Assembly: GCF_030323025.1 (NCBI RefSeq) | Contig: NZ_CP097329.1 | Span: 3,892,001 to 3,956,000 of the forward strand | Direction: 5' to 3' | Source: Pseudanabaena mucicola str. Chao 1806 | GTDB lineage: Bacteria; Cyanobacteriota; Cyanobacteriia; Pseudanabaenales; Pseudanabaenaceae | Length of the DNA: 64,000 nucleotides | Shown here: piece by piece, positions 17,903-27,630 of the stretch | How the letters are laid out: every line of letters begins with the position of its first letter | How positions within the stretch are numbered: position 1 is the first letter of the stretch | Notes under the pieces: model-generated | The model's database searches: none | Told to the model about the DNA's origin: nothing | What the model saw: the letters and a program-made list of their open reading frames with translations, nothing else | Position numbers and translations under genes: made by a program

Positions 17903-18520
17903 ATGAACCGAGAAGATTTGCGATCGCTAGAAATTACCAACTATCCCGTTGCAGGAGTTGATGAAGTTGGTCGAGGTTGCCTTTTTGGGGAAGTGGTCGC
18001 AGCAGCAGTAATTTTGCCTATTGAGAAAATGGCATATTTAGCAGATTTAGGCGTAACTGATAGCAAAAAACTGTCGGTATCAAGGCGTGAGCAGTTAGAT
18101 AAGAGCATTCGTGAAGTAGCGATCGACTATGCAATTGGGACTGCCTCGGTTGTAGAAATCGACCAGATTAATATTCTCGCCGCCAGTTTATTAGCAATGG
18201 AAAGAGCTATTTCTCAACTCAAGCCTCAGCCCAAGCATTGCCTAATTGATGGTAATCAGCCTTTACGCTTTCAACTGACTGCGCCTATTCCCCAAACAAC
18301 TGTCGTTAAGGGCGATTCTTTATCAATTTCCATCGCGGCGGCGAGTATTGTGGCAAAGGTATGGCGCGATCGGCAAATGATCGAACTTGCCAAAACCTAT
18401 ACAGGATATGACATTGCTACTAATAAAGGCTATGGAACTCCCAAGCATCGCGAAGCGATTAAGAACCTTGGTTACACCGACCTCCATCGCCAAACATTTA
18501 AGATCCGTGCAGCAGAATAA
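17903..18520 (+). CDS. rnhB: Ribonuclease HII
   Basis: Cuts RNA in RNA-DNA hybrids, including single ribonucleotides left in DNA. The N-terminal motif AGVDEVGRGCLFGEVVAAAV holds the catalytic Asp-Glu and the GRG loop; VTDSKKLS, CLIDGNQPL (Asp) and AASIVAKVWRDRQM (Asp) follow. At 205 residues it has normal length and looks complete. IS605 copy 1 ends only 43 bases upstream, so the element may have displaced or altered the native promoter. Confidence 0.95.
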   Translation: MNREDLRSLEITNYPVAGVDEVGRGCLFGEVVAAAVILPIEKMAYLADLGVTDSKKLSVSRREQLDKSIREVAIDYAIGTASVVEIDQINILAASLLAMERAISQLKPQPKHCLIDGNQPLRFQLTAPIPQTTVVKGDSLSISIAAASIVAKVWRDRQMIELAKTYTGYDIATNKGYGTPKHREAIKNLGYTDLHRQTFKIRAAE

Positions 18521-18572
18521 TTTATAGATTTTTAGGAGTTGCTTGGCAACTCCTAAAAATCTATAAATTATT
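18516..18572. terminator. 27-bp perfect inverted repeat shared by two convergent genes
   Basis: Arms 18516-18542 and 18546-18572 are perfectly complementary with a 3-base loop. The rnhB stop (18518-18520) lies in the left arm and the stop of the convergent gene (18561-18563) in the right arm, so the hairpin can end transcription in both directions and includes the last codons of both genes. Confidence 0.7.
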
Positions 18573-19178
18573 CTCACATTCCTGAAAAGCTAAACGTAAA
18601 GCTCCCAAAGTCTTAGCAATATCATCAGAACTATACATTCCTGTTTCATAGACTTTGTCGGTAAGGGTAAGTTTATAAAATATCCATCCTTGCCCATTAG
18701 TAACAATTCCCAAAACATCAATCTCTTTTCCTACTTGCCGATTTTCCCATTGACAAGCTTGCATTTCTACTAAACATTGAGCTAAACCCTGCTCAAAGTC
18801 ATCGCGTTTAGCTTCGACAATACATAGGAATGGTGTATCTAAATAGTCTTGCCTAGCGGCAATTAAATAGTCAGCATTGCCAATTAAAATATCACTTTCT
18901 ATTTTGCCGCCTTTCCATATTTTGAGTTTGTCAATACTATCCATTGCTTCTTCGCAAAAAGCATCGATCAGCAGCTTTTTGGATTCCTCATAACTCCGCA
19001 AATCGAAGTTACGATGCAAGCGCTCTAATCTTTTGATAAAAAATTCGCTAGGAGCCATCGCTAAATCTGGTAATTCCCAATGAGTTAAAGTTTTGATACC
19101 TAACTGCTTATAAGCAGATGCTAGATCAAAGCTAGAGAATCTCTTTTTTTTAGATTTTGATGGTTTAGTCTGTTTCAT
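18561..19178 (-). CDS. Putative PD-(D/E)XK nuclease-fold protein, function unknown
   Basis: 205 residues, basic N-terminus (KQTKPSKSKKKR). I do not recognise a characterised family, though similar proteins seem common in cyanobacteria. The middle has IGNADYLIA (acidic residue) and then LCIVEAKRDDFEQGLAQCL, an E-x-K followed by a helix with Gln, the classic arrangement of restriction-endonuclease-like folds. Nuclease fold is an inference. It converges with rnhB through the shared hairpin. Confidence 0.6.
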   Translation of the reverse strand: MKQTKPSKSKKKRFSSFDLASAYKQLGIKTLTHWELPDLAMAPSEFFIKRLERLHRNFDLRSYEESKKLLIDAFCEEAMDSIDKLKIWKGGKIESDILIGNADYLIAARQDYLDTPFLCIVEAKRDDFEQGLAQCLVEMQACQWENRQVGKEIDVLGIVTNGQGWIFYKLTLTDKVYETGMYSSDDIAKTLGALRLAFQECENNL

Positions 19179-19207
19179 ATAGATGTAACTTGCTATCTTA
19201 GAATCTA

Positions 19208-19334
19208 TTTAAGAATTGCCTTAGATCCCCCCCAGCCCCCCTTAAAAAGGGGGGAGAATTAAATTCTTCCCCCTTTTTAAGGGGGATTGAGGGGGATCTC
19301 TTAGAACTTTTAGCACTAAAAAGTAATTCTTAAA
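19208..19334. repeat. G/C-rich palindromic repeat upstream of pdhB
   Basis: Nested inverted repeats: outer TTTAAGAATT / AATTCTTAAA, then AGATCCCCC / GGGGGATCT, then CCCCCCTTAAAAAGGGGGG-like arms. It fills much of the 332-bp gap before pdhB; the rest should hold that gene's promoter. Confidence 0.65.
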
Positions 19335-19510
19335 TGGTTTCTTAAGGTTTGCCTACATCCTAACTAATGTGGAATGATGGCAAGCCGTAGCTTTGCCCAA
19401 ATTATGCTTAGTCTCAAGTTTTTGGTGTAAGTTTTGGTGCAATATTTACACTTTGTAAAGTTATAATTGAGCGTTAGCCCCAATAACTATGTAGACATTA
19501 ATAGATAAAT

Positions 19511-20485
19511 ATGGCAGAGGTTACTTTTTTTAACGCCCTCAGAGAGGCGATCGATGAGGAAATGGAGCGCGATCCAGCCGTTTATGTTCTAGGCGAAGAC
19601 GTGGGGCATTACGGCGGCTCCTACAAAGTAACCAAAGACCTTTACAAGAAATATGGTGACTTACGCCTACTCGATACCCCGATCGCTGAAAACAGTTTTA
19701 CAGGGCTCGCGATCGGTTCAGCGATGACAGGCTTGCGCCCCATCATTGAAGGCATGAATATGGGCTTCTTGCTTCTTGCTTTTAACCAAATTTCTAACAA
19801 CGCAGGGATGTTGCGCTATACCTCTGGCGGTAACTTTAAAATCCCTATCGTCATTCGTGGCCCCGGTGGAGTTGGTCGCAACCTCGGTGCAGAACATTCG
19901 CAACGTCTAGAAACCTATTTCCAAGCAGTACCAGGGATTAAGATGGTGGCTTGCTCCACACCTTACAATGCTAAAGGTTTACTAAAGTCGGCGATCCGCA
20001 ACGACAATCCGATCCTTTTCTTCGAGCATGTTTTGCTATACAACATCAAGGAAGATATTCCTGATGAGGAGTATTTACTGCCTCTCGATAAAGCAGAAAT
20101 CGTGCGCGAAGGTAGTGATGTTACGATTCTTACCTATTCGAGAATGCGCTATCATGTTCTCAAAGCAGTTGAGACCCTCGTTGATAAGGGCTACGATCCT
20201 GAAGTAATTGACTTGATTTCCTTGAAGCCTCTCGATCTAGAAACCATCGTCACCTCACTGCGGAAAACCCATCGCATTGTCATCGTTGAAGAAGGAATGC
20301 GTTGCGCCAGCATCGGTTCAGAAATCATCGCTTCGATCAATGACTATTACTTTGATGAGTTAGATGCTCCTATTGTCCGTCTTGCTGCCTTGGATGTACC
20401 AACTCCCTACAATGGCGGCTTGGAAAACCTCACAATTCCTCAACCTGAAGATGTAATTGCAGCAGTTGAGAAGTTGCTAGCCTAA
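19511..20485 (+). CDS. pdhB: Pyruvate dehydrogenase E1 component, beta subunit
   Basis: Beta subunit of the thiamine-diphosphate E1 enzyme that decarboxylates pyruvate and feeds acetyl-CoA formation; it works as an alpha2-beta2 tetramer. The N-terminus [18 protein letters not shown] and the [18 protein letters not shown] and [16 protein letters not shown] segments are diagnostic of E1-beta, as is the C-terminal transketolase domain with [10 protein letters not shown]. 324 residues, complete. The alpha subunit is not in this window, as is usual in cyanobacteria. A strong terminator follows. Confidence 0.95.
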   Translation: MAEVTFFNALREAIDEEMERDPAVYVLGEDVGHYGGSYKVTKDLYKKYGDLRLLDTPIAENSFTGLAIGSAMTGLRPIIEGMNMGFLLLAFNQISNNAGMLRYTSGGNFKIPIVIRGPGGVGRNLGAEHSQRLETYFQAVPGIKMVACSTPYNAKGLLKSAIRNDNPILFFEHVLLYNIKEDIPDEEYLLPLDKAEIVREGSDVTILTYSRMRYHVLKAVETLVDKGYDPEVIDLISLKPLDLETIVTSLRKTHRIVIVEEGMRCASIGSEIIASINDYYFDELDAPIVRLAALDVPTPYNGGLENLTIPQPEDVIAAVEKLLA

Positions 20486-20489
20486 GTCA

Positions 20490-20522
20490 AAAAAATAGCG
20501 GCACGTAGAGCCGCTATTTTTT
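20490..20522 (+). terminator. Intrinsic terminator after pdhB
   Basis: AAAAAATAGCGGC (20490-20502) pairs with GCCGCTATTTTTT (20510-20522) around a 7-base loop, followed by a T-rich tail. It can act for the convergent gene as well. Confidence 0.85.
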
Positions 20523-20530
20523 GTTGTTCG

Positions 20531-20967
20531 TTAAAATTGCGGACAGTTTTTGGCAACGTAATCACATTGCTTCAGATAAGTTTGTTGCCAACTAGGAGCG
20601 ATCGCTAATAAATCCCGTGAGCCTGTGATGCCCTGACCGATAAATAGCAACATAGCTAAACAGTTAAGAATGATATGTGCCATGCGCCAGCGATCGCTCT
20701 TATCTTTGTAAATGTCTTGGGTGATCGCCACTGAAATGATCATCAAAATTGCTGAAGTAACACCGTAGTAGTAATGGGAAATAAACCATTGTTGATCAAG
20801 TCGATAAACCTCTGGCTGACAGCCGATTACAATTAATCCCATACTCGTAAGTACTGCAAAGACCACTTTCCAATGAGTCACTTTGCTAAGACAAAGAAAG
20901 GTCATTGATGCAGTTGTCACAACAAACATCAAGGCAACAAAGACAACTCGCAATGGATCGGCTGTCC
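20531..20967 (-). pseudogene. DUF4079-like membrane protein, 5' end replaced by IS sequence
   Basis: The native part begins near VWTADPLRVVFVALMF and holds about four hydrophobic segments, then HIILNCLAMLLFIGQG and TGSRDLLAIAPSWQQTYLKQ, a tail I associate with cyanobacterial DUF4079 proteins. The frame continues upstream to an ATG at 21019, but those first residues (MGHKAGNQTTLPPQI) are antisense to the IS4-type transposase fragment, so the true start and promoter are gone. Whether the hybrid frame is expressed is unknown. Family name moderately sure. Confidence 0.6.
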
Positions 20968-20969
20968 AA

Positions 20970-21555
20970 ACGAGAATTTGCGGGGGAAGAGTGGTTTGAT
21001 TACCTGCTTTGTGACCCATGTACCCGCTTTCGTATCCGTATTCGTAAAAACACCTTGCTTAACGATGGGCAGAAACAACTAAGAGCTGACGTTTGTTTCC
21101 AAGATCTCCAAGTTGGTCAATCCAAGGTATTGTCCAAGCCCAGACTAGTTTGGCAACATTGGCTCTATATTGCGGCGATGCGTCTGGAGGATGGCGATTT
21201 ATTAATTGTTGCTACTGCTCATGACCCTAATACCGCTATTGCTGACTATGCCAAACGTTGGGCGATTGAGACTTTGTTTGGTTGTTTTAAATCTCGTGGC
21301 TTTTGTTTGGAGGCGACTCACCTTCAAGACCCTGAACGCCTTTCTAAGCTTATTGCTTTACTCACCCTCGCTTTATGTTGGGCTTTTTCTTCGGGGCTTT
21401 GGCTTGCTCAGCTCAATCCCCTCAAACCTAAAAAGCACGGTCGCTTACCTAGGAGCATTTTTCGTCTTGGCTTTGATTACCTGCGTCATATCATCTTTGA
21501 CATCCATCTCAATTCCGAGGCTTTCTTCAACTCCATTAAATTTTTGTCCTGTACT
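20970..21555 (+). mobile_element. IS4-type insertion sequence, 3' fragment
   Basis: The frame encodes the C-terminal part of a transposase: REFAGEEWFDYLL, then WAIETLFGCFKSRGFCLEAT (the conserved Y/E region of IS4-type DDE enzymes with the catalytic Glu), then the tail ending IKFLSCT. The N-terminal half with the first two Asp residues is missing. The end, TTTTTGTCCTGTACT, matches the terminal sequence of the related copy at 43173-44052. The left junction is estimated where transposase homology stops. It cannot move by itself. Confidence 0.8.
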
Positions 21556-21614
21556 TAGATAAGCTACTAAAAAAAGATTCGCCAAAAAATTTAATTCAGC
21601 TAAACATCAAAAGT

Positions 21615-22478
21615 ATGACTGTTCAGTTTCATCATGTTCCTGTCCTTGCCGAACCTACGATCGCTGGTTTAGAAATTGTTGCAGGTGGGATATATCTCGA
21701 TTGCACGGTGGGTGGTGGTGGGCATAGCGACTTAATTTTGCAAGCGGCGGCGGACGTAAGATTAGTGGGGATTGATCGCGATGAAATGGCGATCGCTGCG
21801 GCTAGGGCAAATCTTCAAGACTATGCAGATAGAGTCAGTTTTTGGCGGGGTAACTTTTGTGAATATAAACCCGCACCAGATTTCAAATTTGATGGCATTC
21901 TTGCGGACTTGGGGGTAAGCTCAACGCAGTTTGATGTTGCTGAGCGAGGTTTTAGTTTTCGGGAAGCGGGCGATCTCGATATGCGGATGGATAATCGCCA
22001 GACCCTGACTGCTGCCGAAATTATCAATCACTACCAAGAAAAAGAACTTGCAGATATCTTTTTTACGCTTGGAGAAGAAAGATTATCGCGAAGGATTGCG
22101 CGGCAAATTATCGAGAAGCGTCCTTTTAAAACTACATTAGAACTAGCTAATGCTATTACAGCCTGTGTGCCTGCGACCTATCGTCATGGCAGGATTCACC
22201 CTGCTACACGAACCTTTCAAGCTTTACGCATCGCCGTTAATCGCGAGTTAGAAAGCCTTGAAAAATGGCTAGCAGTTGCACCCAATTGGTTAAAAATAGG
22301 TGGCAAAATTGCGGTGATTACTTTTCATAGTCTAGAAGATCGCATTGTCAAACATACCTTTCGTGCGGATGATCGCCTCCAAGTCATCACCAAAAAAGTA
22401 ATTATCGCCACTGATGAAGAAATTCGTGCTAATCCGCGATCGCGATCGGCAAAGTTACGCATTGCTCAGAAGAAATAA
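21615..22478 (+). CDS. rsmH: 16S rRNA (cytosine-1402-N4)-methyltransferase
   Basis: SAM-dependent methyltransferase that modifies C1402 in the decoding centre of 16S rRNA. The N-terminus [16 protein letters not shown] and the SAM motif [15 protein letters not shown] are typical, with [13 protein letters not shown] and GDLDMRMD as further signatures and [17 protein letters not shown] near the end. 287 residues, normal. It starts 59 bases after the IS4 fragment and ends at a strong bidirectional terminator, so it seems to be a single-gene unit rather than part of a cell-division cluster. Confidence 0.95.
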   Translation: MTVQFHHVPVLAEPTIAGLEIVAGGIYLDCTVGGGGHSDLILQAAADVRLVGIDRDEMAIAAARANLQDYADRVSFWRGNFCEYKPAPDFKFDGILADLGVSSTQFDVAERGFSFREAGDLDMRMDNRQTLTAAEIINHYQEKELADIFFTLGEERLSRRIARQIIEKRPFKTTLELANAITACVPATYRHGRIHPATRTFQALRIAVNRELESLEKWLAVAPNWLKIGGKIAVITFHSLEDRIVKHTFRADDRLQVITKKVIIATDEEIRANPRSRSAKLRIAQKK

Positions 22479-22480
22479 GC

Positions 22481-22515
22481 AACAAAAAAGCGGTACTTTG
22501 CACCGCTTTTTTGTT
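22481..22515. terminator. Bidirectional terminator between rsmH and porin 2
   Basis: AACAAAAAAGCGGT (22481-22494) pairs with ACCGCTTTTTTGTT (22502-22515) with a 7-base loop. A/T runs on both sides let it work for both convergent genes. Confidence 0.85.
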
Positions 22516-22528
22516 ACTATATCGATTT

Positions 22529-24301
22529 CTAGAAAGAGAACGTGGTACGGGCTACACCAACAGTTGCAGTGCCGTTAAGAGCATTGCTTCCTTGGTTAAA
22601 TACAAAGAATACTCCAGGGGTAATGGTGATATTCTTCGATACAGGGATACGATAGAAGGCTTCCAGTTGGTAAGGAGTGCTAGGACTTGTTAATCCTATG
22701 AAACCGACAGGAAGGGCAACAGCCCCTGAACTTGCACTGGTAGTAAATAGTGGCTGACCAAAGGAAATAGCTGCCAAGTCACCTTCTCTGAACAAGTCTT
22801 TACCAGATAGAGAAGCTAACCAGCTAGTATTGGTTGTGGAAGCAGCAGTTGCGCCAGTACTGCCAACAATACCATCAATAAAAGTCCAAGAACCCCAAGC
22901 ATTGAAGGTAAATTGCTTGGTGATGTCCCAAATCACACTACCAACAACGGTATTGCTCTTGAATCCAGTAGCTGCTAGTCCAGGAGCTCTAGGACCTAGA
23001 GGAACAGAATCTGCGTTCAATCCTGAATTAAGCTGTTCACCTATGGTGTATGCATTAGCATAACCAATACCAAAGGTGAGTTTATCAGCAGGATTGAGAA
23101 CAAACTGAGCCGCAATCTTGGTATCACCACCAGTTACGCCACCAGAACCAGTTGCAGCAGCAGTATTAGATGCACTGTAAGCCGCCTGGAAATTAATTTT
23201 ATCTGAGATCTTCCAGTCAAAACCTGTAACTGCTAAACCAGTCGTTCCACCACCAGAGGCGATGCGGATTAAAGGACTGAAACGACCAAAGCGAGAAATC
23301 GTACCTTGACTATCGCTTTCAAGGGGATTAAGAGGATTAAGAACATCTTCTACTTGACCGATGGGAGCAATGTAAGCAGTGAAACTACCACCAATTGGGA
23401 ATTTGTAGTACAGGCGATTGATTTCAAAAGTATTGGGTGTCGATTCACTGTCAAAGGATAATCGGCTAGAGTTAGGAACACCTAATCCATTGATGACAGG
23501 AGCAGCAGCAGTGCCACTGATAGTACCAGCAATGTTAGGAGTATTGCTTGCCTGCAAACGAGTTCTCAACAAGTCCTTACCAGTAAAACTGGTATCTAAG
23601 TTCAAGCGAACACGGGAGCTAAAAATGGTGTTAGTTCTATCGGCTCCACCATTAGGAAGAAGAGTACCATTATTACCAATGATACCGTCAGAAGCAGCAG
23701 CTACACCGAAGATCGCCTCGCCGCTTAGTTTGGTAGTAGTAGAGAATTGTTGAGCTTCGAGCTTAGCAACCTTGGCATCAAGGGCATCAACACGACCGCG
23801 CAGGGATGCTAATTCAGCCGCGAATTCTTCCTGAAGCTTTTTTAGAGTTGCGAGGTCTTCTTTGCTAACTTTGTCAACGAGCCCTGCGGAAATAACTTCA
23901 TTGATTTTGTCTAAACAAGCATTCAAACCTGCGGCAAATTCGTAGCGACTGGTTGCTTGTTTACCACGGAAAGTGCGATCAGGATAACCAGCGATGCAAC
24001 CATAGCGCTCCACCAAGGACTGTAATGCAGTGAAAGCCCAGTCGGTAGGACGAACATCGCTAATCTGTGATACTGATGTAACATTTTGAGATACAGCATT
24101 AGGATTTAACTGAAGATCATTAGTAAGGATTTCAGAGTTGATAGAGCGAACAATATCTGATTTATTTACATTGCTATCCACTTTGGTAGAAGTCTGGGTC
24201 TCGGCATTAACAGCACCAACCATAAGAGATGAAGCAGCAACAGTAGCCGAAATTACCACTGGCGCAAGAAACACGTAGTCCTTGTTTAAAACTTTAGACA
24301 T
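22529..24301 (-). CDS. SLH-domain OprB-type outer membrane porin, second copy
   Basis: 590 residues, same architecture as the porin at 3808: signal peptide (about 1-33), S-layer homology domain (SDVRPTDWAFTALQSLVERY), coiled coil (LRGRVDALDAKVAKLEAQQF), OprB-type beta-barrel, terminal Phe (ARTTFSF). The N-terminal third is almost identical to the first porin, while the barrel diverges with different loop lengths, which suggests different permeability. This gene has its own long upstream region and no partner gene. It lacks the Pho-box-like repeats seen before the first copy. Confidence 0.9.
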   Translation of the reverse strand: MSKVLNKDYVFLAPVVISATVAASSLMVGAVNAETQTSTKVDSNVNKSDIVRSINSEILTNDLQLNPNAVSQNVTSVSQISDVRPTDWAFTALQSLVERYGCIAGYPDRTFRGKQATSRYEFAAGLNACLDKINEVISAGLVDKVSKEDLATLKKLQEEFAAELASLRGRVDALDAKVAKLEAQQFSTTTKLSGEAIFGVAAASDGIIGNNGTLLPNGGADRTNTIFSSRVRLNLDTSFTGKDLLRTRLQASNTPNIAGTISGTAAAPVINGLGVPNSSRLSFDSESTPNTFEINRLYYKFPIGGSFTAYIAPIGQVEDVLNPLNPLESDSQGTISRFGRFSPLIRIASGGGTTGLAVTGFDWKISDKINFQAAYSASNTAAATGSGGVTGGDTKIAAQFVLNPADKLTFGIGYANAYTIGEQLNSGLNADSVPLGPRAPGLAATGFKSNTVVGSVIWDITKQFTFNAWGSWTFIDGIVGSTGATAASTTNTSWLASLSGKDLFREGDLAAISFGQPLFTTSASSGAVALPVGFIGLTSPSTPYQLEAFYRIPVSKNITITPGVFFVFNQGSNALNGTATVGVARTTFSF

Positions 24302-24682
24302 TTATTTAGACATTTATTTAAATATCAAGCCTCAGAATGTAACTGATTTTACGTTCAATTTATCCGAATGTAGCGGCAATTACTTATTTTGATTAGATCT
24401 ATCTAAATATATTGAATATTTCTATGTTTGGCTTAGATGAAATACAGGCTTTAGCAAGATATAAAACTATTGACAACGTTAAAGACATTAACATATTAAT
24501 CAGTGATTTGAAGATCACAAAAATCTGTTTAATTGATTGAAACCGTTATAGTGAGGAGCACAGAGATTTATTTACTACGTCATTAATTTGTTATTTTCGC
24601 TACTTTATTCTGATTAACAATTTGTTACATATTCCATCTGATAAAAAATTAAGCCCTGTATCTAAAGATTAATTAAATTGAT
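24302..24682. other. Gene-free spacer between polA and porin 2
   Basis: About 380 bases, strongly AT-rich, containing no open frame of note. It must hold the porin promoter and leader, since the porin reads away from it, and the polA 3' end. I see no clear riboswitch or convincing terminator. Confidence 0.5.
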
Positions 24683-27538
24683 TTACTTTGCTTCCATCCA
24701 ATTTTTGCCAGTGTGAATATCCACTTCTAGCTTTACAGAAAGATCTAGCGCTGATTCCATTGCTGCTTTAATTTTTGGTTGTAGTTCCTCAATTTCATCA
24801 GGAGGAACCTCAAATACCAATTCATCGTGGACTTGCAAAAGTAATTGTGCTTGATAGTCTTTTAAAATTTCATGGACACGCAGCATCGCCAGTTTTACAA
24901 TGTCTGCACTGGTTCCCTGTATCGGAGCATTGACTGCCGATCGCAATAAAGCCGCTTTTTGGTAACCAGTCATGTCTTTGAGATTGCGGAAATAGCGTCG
25001 TCGCCCCAATACGGTTTTAACATAGCCATCCCGTTCTGCTTCCACTTCCACGCTCTGCATATAGGTGAAAATCCTTTCATAGCGCTGGTTGAATTTCTCA
25101 ATAAATTGCTTTGCTTGTTTAACAGGCACACCGATATCACGGCTAAATTTTTGTGCTCCCATGCCGTAGATCACCCCATAGTTAATGATTTTAGCAAGGC
25201 GACGTTCTTCACTATTGACTTCTTCTTTTTCTAGCAGCAGTTGCGCTGTGACTCTATGCACATCCTCACCAGCGTTAAATGCTCGCATCAATTCTGGTTC
25301 TTGGCTTAAATGGGCAAGAATCCGTAACTCAATTTGAGAATAGTCGGCAGCCATTAAAATCCAATCTTCCTGCGGTAAAAATCCTGCTCGAATGCGCCGA
25401 CTAAAGGCTGTACGGATGGGAATATTTTGCAAGTTCGGATTAGAACTGCTAAGGCGACCTGTAGCAGTCACAGTTTGATTGAAATCAGTATGCACGCGCC
25501 CAGTTTTGGTCTGAATCAGTGAAGGCAAAGCGTCGACATAGGTAGATTTAAGTTTTGCAAGAGTGCGATTTTCCAGAATTGTATCAATAAGGGGATGTTC
25601 ACCTTCTAATTTATTGAGAACAGCGACATCGGTGGAATAGCCTGTTTTGCTTTTGCGCGATTTCTTAGTGAATTTTTCACCGAGCAGTTCGACTAAAATT
25701 TCGCTTAATTGCTTAGGTGAGTTAAGGTTAAATTCTTGTCCTGCTTCAGCATAGGCAGCGATCGCTAAAGCATCTAAGTCTTTCTCTAATTCCTTTGAGA
25801 AAACACCCAAATAATCCTTATCAATTCTAATTCCATGCCATTCCATCTCTGCAAGGATTGACTCTAGAGGCATTTCCACATTTTGGAATAATTTCCATAA
25901 TTCAGGAACAACTTTTAATTTCTCCTGTAAAATTGGTTGAATGCGATAGGTGATATAGGTATCCATGCCACAATATTGGGCGACAGAGGGAATATCTACT
26001 TCAGCGATCGATTTGAGTTTACCAACAAGGGTTTTATAGCTAACGGTGCGGATTTGTAGCAAGTCCATCGCTAGATCATCCAGCTTATGACTTGCCTCTG
26101 GATCAATGACATAACTAGCAATCATCGTATCAAATACCACACCTGCCAGTTCAATCCCTGCGGACTTTAACATCAAGCGATCAAATTTTGCATTTTGCAA
26201 ATATTTAGGATAGCTCTCATCTTCGAGAATAGGCTTGAGAAATGGCTTAACTTCTTCCCATTGCAAATTTTGTCCTGAACTATGGCTTAAGGGAATGTAG
26301 GCAACCTTATTAATGGCATCACCCCAACAGCAACCAATACCTACTAACTCTGCTACAAAGGGATTCAAATCTGAAGTTTCCGTATCCCAAGCGATCGGTT
26401 GCTTATTAATCAGGATTTTGCATAAAGCTTCTAATTTAGGAATTGTATCGATAATCTGCACCTCTAATTTTAGAGAAGCTGTAGCTGCGATCGCCTGATC
26501 CGCTTCTTGCTTAGCAAAATCAAACCACAACTCCTCATCTTCACTATTTTCTTGATTCGCAGAATCATGTTTATTTCCCTCTCCCCTAAGGAGATGGGCT
26601 GGGGGTGAGGACTTTTCATAATTTCCCGATAACTTAGCCTGAATCTGATCAACTCGTTTGATAAAATCTTTTAATTCCAATTCCTCTAATAGCGGAATTA
26701 AATGCTCCGTATCAAAACCTGTCAACTTACAGTCGGCGATCGCTACAGGAAGTGGTACATCTGTCTTAATCGTTGCCATGAATTGTGAATGTTTAGCATC
26801 CTCAATCCCATTTTCTAGCTTAGTTTTAACGGCTCCCTTCATATTAGGTAAAGCTGCCAAAATATTCTCTAAGGAGCCATATTCATTAATGAGCTTCACT
26901 GCGGTCTTTTCACCAATACCCTGAACACCGCGAATGTTATCCGAAGCATCGCCCACCAGAGCTTTGTAGTCAACTACCTGCGTCGGTAGTACGCCTAGCC
27001 TATCTTTCACCTGATCGGCATGGTATTCCACAATCTTATCTTTTTGTCCTAAGTTCAATACCGAAATCCGCTTTTCAGAATCAATTAGCTGAAACAAATC
27101 GCGATCGCCACTTAAAATCTTGACCGTATAACCCTCGGCACTCGCCGTCTGTGAGAGCGTTCCTAAAACGTCATCCGCTTCAAAACCTGCTTGGGTAATT
27201 GCGGGTAAATTCATGGCAGCAAGAACCTTTTGGAGATTCTGAATATCAGGAATGAAGCTTTCAGGTGTTTCCGAGCGATTTGCCTTGTAAGTATCGTCAA
27301 TTTCATGGCGAAAGGTAGGCTGGGCAAGGTCAAAGGCGATCGCTACAGCAGCAGGTTTTTCGCGATCGAGCATCTCAATTAATGACTTCAAAAAGCCAAA
27401 ACAAACACTGGTGGGGATTCCTGTCGAGGTTCGCAAGCCACCTTCGGGATGTTTGCCAAAGGCATAAAAAGCCCGAAACGCGAGGGAATGCCCGTCAACG
27501 AGTAAGAATGTGGGATGTTTTTGTGTGCTTGCAGTCAT
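24683..27538 (-). CDS. polA: DNA polymerase I
   Basis: Gap filling, Okazaki-fragment processing and repair. 951 residues in three parts: 5'-3' exonuclease (1-~290; FLLVDGHSLAFRAFYAF, GDRDLFQL, GDASDNIRGVQGIGEKTA), 3'-5' exonuclease (~355-540; IAWDTETSDLNPF keeps the DTE metal ligands, so proofreading is likely), and polymerase (~560-951; AADYSQIELRILAHLS and VHDELVFEVP). The linker between the first two domains holds a low-complexity stretch SSPPAHLLRGEG encoded by a palindromic repeat (26573-26616), apparently absorbed in frame. Otherwise normal. Confidence 0.96.
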   Translation of the reverse strand: MTASTQKHPTFLLVDGHSLAFRAFYAFGKHPEGGLRTSTGIPTSVCFGFLKSLIEMLDREKPAAVAIAFDLAQPTFRHEIDDTYKANRSETPESFIPDIQNLQKVLAAMNLPAITQAGFEADDVLGTLSQTASAEGYTVKILSGDRDLFQLIDSEKRISVLNLGQKDKIVEYHADQVKDRLGVLPTQVVDYKALVGDASDNIRGVQGIGEKTAVKLINEYGSLENILAALPNMKGAVKTKLENGIEDAKHSQFMATIKTDVPLPVAIADCKLTGFDTEHLIPLLEELELKDFIKRVDQIQAKLSGNYEKSSPPAHLLRGEGNKHDSANQENSEDEELWFDFAKQEADQAIAATASLKLEVQIIDTIPKLEALCKILINKQPIAWDTETSDLNPFVAELVGIGCCWGDAINKVAYIPLSHSSGQNLQWEEVKPFLKPILEDESYPKYLQNAKFDRLMLKSAGIELAGVVFDTMIASYVIDPEASHKLDDLAMDLLQIRTVSYKTLVGKLKSIAEVDIPSVAQYCGMDTYITYRIQPILQEKLKVVPELWKLFQNVEMPLESILAEMEWHGIRIDKDYLGVFSKELEKDLDALAIAAYAEAGQEFNLNSPKQLSEILVELLGEKFTKKSRKSKTGYSTDVAVLNKLEGEHPLIDTILENRTLAKLKSTYVDALPSLIQTKTGRVHTDFNQTVTATGRLSSSNPNLQNIPIRTAFSRRIRAGFLPQEDWILMAADYSQIELRILAHLSQEPELMRAFNAGEDVHRVTAQLLLEKEEVNSEERRLAKIINYGVIYGMGAQKFSRDIGVPVKQAKQFIEKFNQRYERIFTYMQSVEVEAERDGYVKTVLGRRRYFRNLKDMTGYQKAALLRSAVNAPIQGTSADIVKLAMLRVHEILKDYQAQLLLQVHDELVFEVPPDEIEELQPKIKAAMESALDLSVKLEVDIHTGKNWMEAK
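26573..26616. repeat. Repeat fragment inside polA
   Basis: CCCTCTCCCCTAAGG, then GGGCTGGGGGTGAGGA: the same G/C-rich core as the MITE at 16242-16390 (CCTCACCCC and AGCCC...CTCTCCC). It lies in the flexible linker and preserves the reading frame. Confidence 0.55.
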
Positions 27539-27630
27539 GATGCTCGTGTGAATGTTGTGGCGATCGCTAGTCTTAGGTTAACTGATCGCTGATTATAGTT
27601 TGATTACTATCATAATTGTATGGATATTAT

